From CAZZNQ01 sp964655775 (GTDB taxonomy: Bacteria > Planctomycetota > Brocadiia > SM23-32): DNA of 25,009 nucleotides. Positions within the stretch are counted from its first letter, which is position 1. Every line of letters starts with the position of its first letter. This document shows positions 15,653-22,907 of this stretch, one piece after another. A program made the position numbers and the translations under genes. The stretch spans positions 1 through 25,009 of the forward strand of contig CAZZNQ010000062.1 in NCBI GenBank assembly GCA_964655775.1, given 5' to 3'. The notes below the pieces were generated by a model. That model worked only from the letters and a program-made list of their open reading frames with translations. It had not been told where the DNA came from and did not search any database.

Positions 15653-16594
15653 TCATCCGGCCCGGAAAGGCCCCAAAGCGGGGTCGCAGATGCGTTTGTG
15701 CTCGCGCCCCAGGAAGCCATTGATCTCGTCAAGACACATCGGCGCCGTCGCGCCCTGATGGGTGGCCACAAGGGCGCCCATGGCGTTGCCCAGCCGCAGG
15801 CACTCGCGCACCGGTCGGCCGCGCAGCAACAGGTGGATGCAGCCCGCGGTGAAAGCGTCGCCGGAGCCGCAGGGGTCCTCCACCTCAACGGCGTACCCCG
15901 GCTCGTAGCATTGCTCGCCCTGCGCCGAGGCGATGAACGATCCGCGTTCGCCCAGGGTGACGACGCAGTGACTGAGTCCCCAGCGGTCCATCGCCTCCTG
16001 CGTGAACCCGGCGACGTCCCGCTGCTCGAAACCCAGCAGTTCCGCCACGACGGCGATCTCTCCGTCGTTGCAGCGCAAGATGTCGGCGCGCTCCAGGGAC
16101 TCGCGCACGATCTCGGCGGAGTAGCAGCCCTTGCGCAGGTTGATGTCCAGCAGCTTCACGGCGGAGTCGGCCGCGTCCAGCAACTCCGCCAGGGCGGCCC
16201 GGCTCTCCTCAGCCCGCTGGCTGAGGGTGCCGAAGCAGACGCAGTCCGCGGCCTCGGCGGCGGCAAGGAGTTCATTCGACGGCCGTATGCGATCGTAGGC
16301 GACGTCCGGCACGATGAAGTAGTCCGGCTCGCCGGTCTCGTCGAAACCGATACGCACCGTCCCGGTCGGCAGGCCCTCGTCCCACTGAACGAAGCGCGTG
16401 TCCATGCCCAGCTCACGAATCGTCTCCATCGCCTCCCGGCCCAGTTCGTCGCGGCCAAGACGCGTGACGATCAGGCCCAGATCGCCGAGCGAGTTGACGC
16501 GGTAGGCGAAGTTGAACGGCGCCCCGCCCAGCACCGATGCTCCCGGCAACTGGTCCCAGAGCGTCTCGCCGAATGCCAGCACAGTCTTCGCCAA
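15653..16594 (-). CDS. PfkB-family carbohydrate kinase (fructokinase-like)
   Basis: This 313-residue ribokinase/PfkB-fold kinase transfers phosphate from ATP to a sugar hydroxyl. The N-terminal substrate motif is 'VLGGAPFNFA' (residues 21-30), as in fructokinases. The C-terminal signature is 'EDPCGSGDAFTAG' (239-251), with Asp246 as the catalytic base. The ATP-site strand is 'VVTLGERGSF' (211-220). The start is TTG at 16594, supported by AGGAGG 5 bases upstream that overlaps the stop of the preceding aldolase gene. Its TGA overlaps an ATG of the following isomerase. Its place between an isomerase and two aldolases suggests that it makes the sugar-phosphate that is later cleaved. The nearest recognisable function is fructokinase, but a keto-deoxy sugar or IolC-like substrate cannot be excluded. 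Confidence 0.92.
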   Translation of the reverse strand: MAKTVLAFGETLWDQLPGASVLGGAPFNFAYRVNSLGDLGLIVTRLGRDELGREAMETIRELGMDTRFVQWDEGLPTGTVRIGFDETGEPDYFIVPDVAYDRIRPSNELLAAAEAADCVCFGTLSQRAEESRAALAELLDAADSAVKLLDINLRKGCYSAEIVRESLERADILRCNDGEIAVVAELLGFEQRDVAGFTQEAMDRWGLSHCVVTLGERGSFIASAQGEQCYEPGYAVEVEDPCGSGDAFTAGCIHLLLRGRPVRECLRLGNAMGALVATHQGATAPMCLDEINGFLGREHKRICDPALGPFRAG

Positions 16595-16603
16595 GCTCGC
16601 CTC

Positions 16604-17251
16604 CTACTTGCGCACCTTCGACCAGTCCTCATCGAACTGGGTCAGCGCAATGTCGGTGAGGGGATGCTCGAACATCTGGAAGAACAGCGATTCGGGAATG
16701 GTAACAATGTCGATGCCGGAGCGCAGACAGGCCAGCACGTGGTTCTGGGTCTTGATGCTGCCGGCGATGATGTCGGTGGCGAACTCGTAGTTGTCGCGGA
16801 TCAGCGCGGCGTCACTCACAAGCAGATCGCTCTCGTTCGCCACGGCGTCCAGGCGGCTGAGCACGATGCTCACGTAGCTGGCGCCGGCCTTCATGGCCAG
16901 CCACGCCTGCGTGGCGCTGAAGGCCATGGTCACGTTCACTCGGATATCCATCTCCCCTTCCAGCACAGGCACCGCCGTCAGCCCCGGCGCAGTCATGGGT
17001 ATCTTCACCACAACGTTTTGAGCAATCTTCGAGACCGCCTCGGCGCCTTCAATCAACTCCTCCACCGTGGCCCCGACCGGCTCGGCACTGACCGGACCGG
17101 GCGTGATCTCGCAGATCTCGGCCACCACCTCCTGGAACTTGCGGCCCGACTCCAGCACCTTCGTGGGGTTGGTGGTGACGCCGTCCAGCAGCCCCGTGGC
17201 GTGCGCGCGGCGCACGGCGTCCACGTCGGCCGTATCCAGAAAGATCCTCAT
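16604..17251 (-). CDS. Transaldolase-like / fructose-6-phosphate aldolase family protein
   Basis: At 215 residues this is the short TalC/FSA type, not full-length TalB. It has the opening 'MRIFLDTADVDAV', DGVTTNPTK (residues 23-31), the Schiff-base Lys83 in 'NVVVKIPMT' and a C-terminal HPLTDIAL segment. FSA enzymes cleave or form fructose-6-phosphate from dihydroxyacetone and glyceraldehyde-3-phosphate; TalC enzymes transfer dihydroxyacetone units. The segment usually reading SPFVGRLDD is changed to SIVLSRLDA, and AASI/F to AGSI, both near the active site, so the substrate may differ. The ATG has GAGAGGAG upstream. It is the second aldolase-type gene of the operon, alongside the class II enzyme at 19183, and is followed by the kinase after 9 bases. 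Confidence 0.9.
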   Translation of the reverse strand: MRIFLDTADVDAVRRAHATGLLDGVTTNPTKVLESGRKFQEVVAEICEITPGPVSAEPVGATVEELIEGAEAVSKIAQNVVVKIPMTAPGLTAVPVLEGEMDIRVNVTMAFSATQAWLAMKAGASYVSIVLSRLDAVANESDLLVSDAALIRDNYEFATDIIAGSIKTQNHVLACLRSGIDIVTIPESLFFQMFEHPLTDIALTQFDEDWSKVRK

Positions 17252-17273
17252 GGGTGCTCCTCTCGTGTTGTTC

Positions 17274-17996
17274 TCAGGCAGACTGTGCCGCCATATTCTT
17301 CAGGTCGCTGAGCGAGACCCTCACGTTCGGCGGGTCACCCAACTCCGGCACCACCATGTCCGCGCCTGTGAAGTCCTCGTTTTCGGTGTAGCCGTTGGTG
17401 GTCACCACGCACCACATGCCGGCCGCTTTCGCGGCGAGCAGACCGTTCCGGCTGTCCTCTACCACCACGCAATGCCCGGCAGGAAGGTCCAACCGCATTG
17501 CCGCAAGATTGTAGATCTCGGGGTCCGGCTTCTTGCGAGAAACAACGTCGCCCGCCAGGATTGCCGCGAACCCGGCCTTGCGGCCCTCGCCCAGCAGCGT
17601 ATCCAGTACGGCGTTGACGGCCCGCTGGTTGGAGGTCGAGCAGACGGCCAGCGTCATCCCGGCGTCGATCGCCTCGTCCACCAGCCTGACCACGCCCGGA
17701 CGGGGCGGCAGTTGGCCGCTTTCCACTATCTCCATGTAAAGGTCAGTCTTCATCCTGTGCAGGTCGGCGATGTAGGCGTCGCGGTCCTCCACACCCTCCG
17801 GCCAGCACTGCTGATTGAAGTAGAACTTCATGCGCTCCTTGCCGCCGGCCACCTTGAGCAGGCGTCGGTAAGTGGGCACGTCCCACTCGATGTCCAGACC
17901 CTTGCGCTCGAACGCCCGGTTAAAGGCCACGCGGTGACCGTCGCGTTCGGTGTCGGCGAGGACGCCGTCGCAGTCGAATATCAGCGCTTCCATCAT
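17274..17996 (-). CDS. HAD-superfamily hydrolase (CbbY/beta-phosphoglucomutase-like)
   Basis: This ~240-residue HAD phosphatase or phosphomutase has motif I FDCDGVLAD (Asp8 nucleophile, Asp10 acid/base), motif II 'LAVCSTSN', motif III Lys in 'SRKKPDPEIY' and motif IV 'VVVEDSRNG'. The helical cap between ~18 and 95 contains 'KERMKFYFNQQCWPEG', typical of the CbbY/Gph group, which dephosphorylates sugar phosphates or moves the phosphate. The ATG at 17996 overlaps the E2 stop (ATGA) and has GAGGAG ~9 bases upstream. A longer frame extending to 18551 is only the shadow of the E2 gene. In the operon it could dephosphorylate a dead-end sugar phosphate or act as a mutase on the kinase product. Confidence 0.9.
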   Translation of the reverse strand: MMEALIFDCDGVLADTERDGHRVAFNRAFERKGLDIEWDVPTYRRLLKVAGGKERMKFYFNQQCWPEGVEDRDAYIADLHRMKTDLYMEIVESGQLPPRPGVVRLVDEAIDAGMTLAVCSTSNQRAVNAVLDTLLGEGRKAGFAAILAGDVVSRKKPDPEIYNLAAMRLDLPAGHCVVVEDSRNGLLAAKAAGMWCVVTTNGYTENEDFTGADMVVPELGDPPNVRVSLSDLKNMAAQSA

Positions 17997-19180
17997 CGTT
18001 CCGTCTCCTCTACGGCGGGCATATTCTGCAGGTTCGTCCTGATGCATTCCAGGAACTTGGCGGCGTAGGAACCGTCCACGGCGCGATGGTCGCCCACCAG
18101 CGTCAGCGTCATCATCCTGCGCAGCCTCATCGTGTCGTTCACGGCAACCACGCGCTGTTCGATGGCGCCGACACCCAGGATCGCGCACTCGGGCGGGTTG
18201 ATGATCGGATCGAAACGAGCGACGCCGTACATGCCCAGGCTGCTGACGGTGAAGGTGCCGACGGCATCGCTGACCAGCGCGCCCCGGTTTGCCGCCTCGG
18301 CGTTGCGTCGCGAGGCCGCGGCGATCTCCTCCAGGGACAGGCCGTCGGCATCTCCGATGACGGGCACCAGCAGGCCTTCCTCCGTCGCCACGGCCACGCC
18401 CACGTTCACACCTGCGCGCAGCACCATCCGATCCGCGTAAACGTGCGCGTTCATGCGCGGGTACTGCGCGAGGGCGTCGGCGCACGCCTTGACGATCAGG
18501 TCCGTGATGGTCACGCGCACGCCGGTGCGCTCGTTCCGTTCGCGTCGCCACGCAGCCGTCTCGGTCATGTCCGCGTCGGCGTGCAGGGCGAACATCGGCA
18601 CCGATCGCTGGGCCTCGGTGAGCCGTTCCGCAATGCGGCGCCGCAGGCGGCTGAAGGTCAGCACGCTGTCGCCGGGCGCGAGGCCAGGTTCGGTGACGGC
18701 CGGGCGCTCGGCGAGGTCGCGCTTGATGATGCGTCCGCCGGGGCCGCTGCCGGTCACCGACGACAGGTCGATGCCGCGTTCGCGGGCGATGCGGCGCGCC
18801 GACGGCGACGCGATCACGCCGGCCCGCACTGCAGCCGGACGAGGTCCGGAGCTCGACGCAGGCCGGGCCGCGGCCGGCCGGTCGGCCTCCTCCGGCGCCT
18901 CCGGGGGATGCTGCAGATGCAGGGCCGACTCGTCAAACTCCTCTCCTTCGCCGCCCACGTAGCCGACCGGCTGCAGGATATCCACCTCCTCGCCCTCGCC
19001 GTGCACAATCTTCAGCAGCACGCCCTCGGCCTCGGCCTCGACTTCGAACGATGCCTTGTCCGACTCCACTACCAGCAAGACTTCGCCCTTCTCGACGGAC
19101 TGGCCCTCCTCCTTACGCCATTCCAGAATCACGGCGCTGGGGATATCCTGACCGACCTGGGGCATGTTGATGGGTTTCAC
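17993..19180 (-). CDS. 2-oxoacid dehydrogenase E2, dihydrolipoamide acyltransferase
   Basis: The 395-residue protein has the full E2 architecture. A lipoyl domain (1-77) carries Lys42 in 'VVESDKASFEV' as the lipoylation site. A Pro/Ala linker (~92-120) leads to a peripheral subunit-binding domain (122-158, 'SPSARRIARERGIDLSSVTG'). The catalytic acyltransferase domain (~170-388) has the HxxxDG motif as HRAVDG (His365-Gly370). It transfers the acyl group from E1-bound lipoate to CoA. The start is GTG at 19180 with GAGGT upstream, 2 bases after the aldolase stop. It forms a complex with E1 alpha and beta encoded upstream. The subunit-binding domain implies that an E3 or E1 docks, yet no E3 gene is in the operon. 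It could be pyruvate-, branched-chain- or acetoin-type; the sequence does not decide. Confidence 0.94.
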   Translation of the reverse strand: MKPINMPQVGQDIPSAVILEWRKEEGQSVEKGEVLLVVESDKASFEVEAEAEGVLLKIVHGEGEEVDILQPVGYVGGEGEEFDESALHLQHPPEAPEEADRPAAARPASSSGPRPAAVRAGVIASPSARRIARERGIDLSSVTGSGPGGRIIKRDLAERPAVTEPGLAPGDSVLTFSRLRRRIAERLTEAQRSVPMFALHADADMTETAAWRRERNERTGVRVTITDLIVKACADALAQYPRMNAHVYADRMVLRAGVNVGVAVATEEGLLVPVIGDADGLSLEEIAAASRRNAEAANRGALVSDAVGTFTVSSLGMYGVARFDPIINPPECAILGVGAIEQRVVAVNDTMRLRRMMTLTLVGDHRAVDGSYAAKFLECIRTNLQNMPAVEETER

Positions 19181-19182
19181 AC

Positions 19183-20049
19183 TCAGACCTCAACGTCGGA
19201 CGCGTGCCCGGTGGAGCCGAACAACTCCATGTTCGCCGCCATCTCCACTTTCACCCGGGAGAACTGCGCCTCGATTACTTTCAGAGGATTGTAGTCGCGG
19301 TGCTGCTCGTGATGCTCGACGAAACCGTCGACGAATGCGTGCTTGAGTTGCGTGGAGATGTTGACCTTGGCGCATCCGAGCGAGATGCACCTCTTGAAGA
19401 CATCGTCCGAAAGGCCCGTGCCGCCGTGCAGGGCGATGGGCACGCCGGTGCGGCGGGCAATCTCGTCCAGCAGGTCGAAGGCGATCTTCGGCGTGCCCTT
19501 GTAGAGGCCGTGGGCCGTGCCGATGGCGGGCGCGAAGGCGGCCAGATCCACTCTACCACAGAACTCCTCCGCCCGGTCCGGATCGGCCAGGTGGGCGGCC
19601 TGTTCGCTGACCTGGACGTCCTCCTCCACGCCATGTATCTCGCCGAGTTCGGCCTCGACGCTCACGCCACGCGGAGCGGCCGCTTCGGCGACCTGCCGCG
19701 TCATCTCCAGGTTGCGCTCGAACGGCTGCGAGGAGGCGTCAATCATGACGCTTGTCCACCCGGCGTCGATACACTGCCGGCAGAACTCGACCTCCTTGCA
19801 GTGGTCAAGGTGGACCACCACGGGAACGCGCGAGTCGCCGGCGATCTGCTCCAGCCAGGAGAAAAGCGGCCCGTGACCCCAATACACCACGGTCTTGACG
19901 GACGTCTGCAGGATGACGGGCGCGTCCAACTCCTCGGCAGCCCGCACGACGGCCAGCGCCGTGTTGTAGTCCACGATGTTGAACGCCCCCACAGCGTATC
20001 CGCCGTCCCGCGCCGCCTCGAGCACGGGCTTCATGCTCACCAGGCCCAT
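19183..20049 (-). CDS. Class II (zinc) fructose/tagatose-bisphosphate aldolase family
   Basis: This 288-residue class II aldolase belongs to the GatY/KbaY/IolJ/FbaA family. It cleaves a ketose phosphate retro-aldol fashion to dihydroxyacetone phosphate plus an aldehyde. Catalytic Asp82 and zinc ligand His83 lie in 'VVHLDHCKE'; further zinc ligands are His180 in 'IGTAHGLYKG' and His208 in 'IALHGGTGLSDD'. 'EAELGEIHGVEED' and 'KVNISTQL' are also typical. The length is that of tagatose-type enzymes. I chose the ATG at 20049 (GGAGAG just upstream) over an in-frame TTG at 20061. It lies between the E1 beta and E2 genes, so it splits what is usually a contiguous E1-E2 block. The true substrate could be fructose-1,6-, tagatose-1,6- or a 6-phospho-5-keto-2-deoxygluconate-like compound. 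Confidence 0.92.
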   Translation of the reverse strand: MGLVSMKPVLEAARDGGYAVGAFNIVDYNTALAVVRAAEELDAPVILQTSVKTVVYWGHGPLFSWLEQIAGDSRVPVVVHLDHCKEVEFCRQCIDAGWTSVMIDASSQPFERNLEMTRQVAEAAAPRGVSVEAELGEIHGVEEDVQVSEQAAHLADPDRAEEFCGRVDLAAFAPAIGTAHGLYKGTPKIAFDLLDEIARRTGVPIALHGGTGLSDDVFKRCISLGCAKVNISTQLKHAFVDGFVEHHEQHRDYNPLKVIEAQFSRVKVEMAANMELFGSTGHASDVEV

Positions 20050-20061
20050 CGTTCTCTCCAA

Positions 20062-21063
20062 TCAATCTCTTGCGTACACGGCCCTTTTCACGGCCGCCAC
20101 AATGTCGTCTTCCTGCGGCACGCAGGCGCTCTCGAGTGTCAGGTTGAACGGTATCGGCGTGTTCTCGCCGGCGACGATTTCTACCGGTCCGTCCAGGTAA
20201 TCGAACGCTTCCTGCTGAATGACGGATGCGATATCCGACGCCACGCCCCCCCGGCGCACGGCTTCCTGCGCGATGACCACGTGCTCGGTCTTGCGCACGG
20301 AATCGAGAATCAGGTCGGTGTCCATCGGCACCAGCGTGCGCGGGTCCACCACCTCCACGTCGATTCCCTCCTCGGCCAGCCGCTCCGCCGCGGACAGGCA
20401 CTTCGGCACCATCCCGGACCACGCGATCAGGGTGGCATCCGCGCCGGGCCGTTTAATGTCGCCCTTCCCGAGCGGAATCACGTAGTCGTCCTCCGGCACC
20501 GGACCCTCCTCCATGTAAAGGAGCTTGTGCTCGATGAAGACCACCGGATCATCATCGCGGATGGCGCTCTTGAGCAGACCCTTGGCGTCGTAAGGCGTGG
20601 ATGGCATTACGAGCTTCAGTCCCGGGATGTGGTAGTAGACCGCCTCCAGGCTCTGCGAGTGCTGCGCGGCCAGGCCGTTTCCCACGCCGCCCTGCGTGCG
20701 AAACACCATCGGCACGCGGCCGACGTCGCCGGTCATGAACCGGAACTTCGCCGCCTGGTTGGCCACCTGGTCCAGGGCCAGCAGGGAGAAGTCCACGAAC
20801 AGGATCTCGACCACGGGCCGCATGCCCGTAATGGCGGCGCCCACACCCGCGCCGGTGAAACTGGCCTCGGATATCGGCGTGTCGATGACGCGCTTGGGCC
20901 CGAACTCGTCCAACAGGCCAACGGTGACCTTGTAGGAGCCGCCGCGCTCACCGATGCCCTCCCCGAGAAGGAACACGCCGGGGTCGCGGTGCATCTCCTC
21001 ACGCAGGGCCTCGTTGAGGGCCTCGCGCAGCATGATTTCGCGTGCCGCGCCTTCCGTCTTCAC
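20062..21063 (-). CDS. 2-oxoacid dehydrogenase E1 component, beta subunit
   Basis: The 333-residue protein is the transketolase-like beta subunit of a heterotetrameric E1 (pyruvate, branched-chain or acetoin dehydrogenase). It has 'REALNEALREEMHRDPGVFL', 'GEGIGERGGSYKVT', the thiamine-activating Glu in 'DTPISEASFTGAGVGAA', 'QGGVGNGLAAQHSQSLE' and the C-terminal transketolase domain with 'VVDPRTLVPMDTDLI'. The QHSQSLEA segment is common in both PdhB and AcoB. The start is GTG at 21063; an internal ATG 10 codons on is possible. It follows E1 alpha by 20 bases and precedes the aldolase by 12. With E1 alpha it decarboxylates a 2-oxoacid (or splits acetoin) and passes the acyl group to lipoate on E2. 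Confidence 0.94.
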   Translation of the reverse strand: MKTEGAAREIMLREALNEALREEMHRDPGVFLLGEGIGERGGSYKVTVGLLDEFGPKRVIDTPISEASFTGAGVGAAITGMRPVVEILFVDFSLLALDQVANQAAKFRFMTGDVGRVPMVFRTQGGVGNGLAAQHSQSLEAVYYHIPGLKLVMPSTPYDAKGLLKSAIRDDDPVVFIEHKLLYMEEGPVPEDDYVIPLGKGDIKRPGADATLIAWSGMVPKCLSAAERLAEEGIDVEVVDPRTLVPMDTDLILDSVRKTEHVVIAQEAVRRGGVASDIASVIQQEAFDYLDGPVEIVAGENTPIPFNLTLESACVPQEDDIVAAVKRAVYARD

Positions 21064-21083
21064 TGTGCCGGCTTCCGAAGCGC

Positions 21084-22055
21084 TCAGGATCGCACCTCCT
21101 CCAGGAACCTTTCCACCGACGGCTCGGGGCTTTCGATGGCGTATTCAACCGCCGCTTCCATAGCGGCGTCGACGGCTTGCTCGATCTTTTCGACCTCTTC
21201 TTCCGTCGCTCCGCCGCGTTCCAGCAGGTACTCGCGCCCGAGCTTCACCGGATCGCGGCCCAGGTAGTGCTCCAGCCGGTCGGCGGGCATGTAGTGACCG
21301 GGGTCGTTCACGTGGTGGCCCGTCTGGCGGTAGGTCTTGGCTTCAATCAGGACCGGCCCCCTCCCTCCGCGGCAGAGCGCGGCAGCGTCCTTGACGTGCT
21401 CGTAAACGGAGAGCACGTCGTTGCCGTCGAGCATAACGCTCTCCACCCCGTAGCCGATGCCGCGGTTGTAAAGGTCCGGCTCCTGCGTGACCGTCTCGAT
21501 AGGGGTTGAGACGGCGTACTGGTTGTTTTCGATCAGGAATATGGCCGGCAGCCGCCACGCGCCCGCCATGTTCAGTGACTCGGCGAACGTGCCGTTGTTG
21601 GACGCACCATCCGAGGCGAAAATGACGGTGACCCTGTCCTCGCCGCGTATCGACGTGCCCAGGGCGGCGCCGAGCCCCAGCGGGATTCCGCCGGCGACGA
21701 TGCCGTTTGCTCCCAGGTTGCCGGTGCTGATATCCGCGATGTGCATCGAGCCGCCCCGGCCGCCGCAGTAGCCGGTGGCCTTGCCCAGCAGCTCGGCGAC
21801 CATGCGCCGCAGGTCGGCGCCGCGTGCAATGCAGTGTCCGTGGCCGCGGTGGGTGCTGGTGAGGTAGTCGCGGGGAGTGAGCGCGGCGCAGGCGCCGGTG
21901 GCGATCGCCTCTTCGCCCAGGTAGGGGTGGAAGTATCCGCGTATGTGGCCCTGGCGATAGAGGCGAACGCAACGGGTCTCAAAAACGCGGATGGTATAGA
22001 GGGTCCTGTAGAGATCGGCCAGGAACTCCTTCGGGTACTTGCCGGCTGGCGCCAT
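21084..22055 (-). CDS. 2-oxoacid dehydrogenase E1 component, alpha subunit
   Basis: The ~323-residue thiamine-diphosphate-binding alpha subunit has 'RGYFHPYLGEEAIATGACAA', 'STHRGHGHCIARG', 'GKATGYCGGRGGSMHIAD', the cofactor motif SDGASNNG (residues ~148-155) and, further on, 'ENNQYAVST'. The consensus cofactor motif begins GDG; here the first Gly is Ser, while the metal-binding Asp and Asn are kept. 'YRQTGHHVNDPGHYMP' is the phosphorylation-loop-like region near the active site. The ATG at 22055 has GAGAGGGG ~9 bases upstream and is preferred over an in-frame TTG at 22073 that overlaps the regulator's stop. It is the first enzyme gene of the operon. Its partners are the E1 beta and E2 genes downstream. 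Acetoin dehydrogenase (AcoA) and pyruvate dehydrogenase (PdhA) are both possible. Confidence 0.93.
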   Translation of the reverse strand: MAPAGKYPKEFLADLYRTLYTIRVFETRCVRLYRQGHIRGYFHPYLGEEAIATGACAALTPRDYLTSTHRGHGHCIARGADLRRMVAELLGKATGYCGGRGGSMHIADISTGNLGANGIVAGGIPLGLGAALGTSIRGEDRVTVIFASDGASNNGTFAESLNMAGAWRLPAIFLIENNQYAVSTPIETVTQEPDLYNRGIGYGVESVMLDGNDVLSVYEHVKDAAALCRGGRGPVLIEAKTYRQTGHHVNDPGHYMPADRLEHYLGRDPVKLGREYLLERGGATEEEVEKIEQAVDAAMEAAVEYAIESPEPSVERFLEEVRS

Positions 22056-22069
22056 CTGTCGCGCCCCTC

Positions 22070-22795
22070 TCAAGCGGTGGCTGTGACCAGGAAGCGGTAC
22101 ACGTCGCCGCGGTATATCGAACGTTCCATTTCCAGGATGAGTTCCTTGCCGCAGAAGGTGACGCCCTCGACGCAGAAGGCCGGCACCGGCTCGTCCAGGT
22201 CGAACCAGTGGAGTTCGTCGCCGTCGAGCATCACGGCGCTCACCATCTGCTGCAACTCGGTCAATTGCAGGCCGTATTGCTGCTCGTACAGGTCGTAGAG
22301 CGAACCGGTCAGGTCCTCGCTGCCGATGTCGGGGCAGAATGCCCGGGCGATGTAGCGCGTCTCCTTCATCATCGGCACGCCGTCGGCCAGGCGCATCCTC
22401 TCGATCACGTGCATGGGTCCGGACAGCGTATAGGTGCGCCCGTGGACGGTCAGCGAGTGAGGCTTGCGGCGCGCGCCTACCTCCAGGAGCCTGGTTGTCG
22501 GATTGCGGCCGGCCTGCAGCATATTCTTGGTGAAGCTGAGGATCTTGTCGGCCGTGCGCTCGACCGTGCGCCGGCGAACAAAGGTGCCGCGGCCCTTGAC
22601 CCTGGTCGCCCAGCCCGCGCGCTCCAGCTCCTGGTGGGCCTTGCGGGCGGTCGTATTGCTCACGTCGTAGTCCCGGATCAGCTCGTTCTCGGAAGGCACG
22701 CGGGCGCCTTCCTCCAGGCGACCTTCTCGGATGTCGTCGACAACGTCCCGGGCGATACGCAGGTACTTCGGCAGGTGTCTGCGCTTATTCGCCAT
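22070..22795 (-). CDS. GntR-family regulator, HutC/UTRA type
   Basis: The 241-residue protein has an N-terminal winged helix (residues ~8-75) with 'VPSENELIRDYDVSNTTARK' and 'GRGTFV' of the wing, then a UTRA ligand-binding domain (~95-235; 'MHVIERMRLADGVPMMKETR'). UTRA domains sense small sugars, sugar phosphates or amino acids, and these proteins are usually repressors relieved by an effector. It is the first gene of the 14-gene minus-strand operon, 14 bases before E1 alpha. A perfect palindrome overlaps its promoter, implying autorepression of the operon, probably relieved by a pathway intermediate. CGGAGAG precedes the ATG. The divergent Gfo/Idh gene shares the control region. Confidence 0.93.
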   Translation of the reverse strand: MANKRRHLPKYLRIARDVVDDIREGRLEEGARVPSENELIRDYDVSNTTARKAHQELERAGWATRVKGRGTFVRRRTVERTADKILSFTKNMLQAGRNPTTRLLEVGARRKPHSLTVHGRTYTLSGPMHVIERMRLADGVPMMKETRYIARAFCPDIGSEDLTGSLYDLYEQQYGLQLTELQQMVSAVMLDGDELHWFDLDEPVPAFCVEGVTFCGKELILEMERSIYRGDVYRFLVTATA

Positions 22796-22849
22796 GCTCT
22801 CCGAGCCCCTCGTCCGTTCCCATAATCTGGCTCTGCCCGACCGAGCAGC

Positions 22850-22878
22850 ATCTTAGTGCACTAAGTTGGGGCTGTCAA
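22850..22878 (-). promoter_or_regulatory. Sigma70 promoter of the gntR-dehydrogenase operon
   Basis: On the minus strand a consensus TTGACA (22878-22873) is followed by exactly 17 bases and TAAGAT (22855-22850; 4 of 6 to TATAAT). The predicted start lies near 22843, giving a ~48-base leader before the gntR ATG at 22795. It is the clearest -35 in the window, combined with ideal spacing and an operator-like palindrome within it. Confidence 0.7.
22852..22865. promoter_or_regulatory. Perfect 14-bp palindrome, probable GntR operator
   Basis: CTTAGTGCACTAAG is a perfect 14-base inverted repeat. Its right part fills the spacer of the minus-strand promoter and its left end overlaps the -10 box. The core GTGCAC fits the GT-N-AC symmetry commonly bound by GntR-family dimers. 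A dimer bound here would block RNA polymerase, so repression of the operon is the straightforward reading. Binding itself is inferred. Confidence 0.7.
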
Positions 22879-22907
22879 CGGAAACTGGGCGAGATCGACG
22901 GCGCGTA

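Noticed and set aside
13579..16594. Assigning iolE, iolC and related names to the isomerases and kinase
   Set aside because: The set lacks IolD and IolB and the motifs are only family-level, so inositol-specific gene symbols would be unsupported.
19204..21267. Plus-strand open frame of 687 codons
   Set aside because: It lies antisense across the aldolase and E1 beta genes, which have clear catalytic motifs; the plus-strand text has none.
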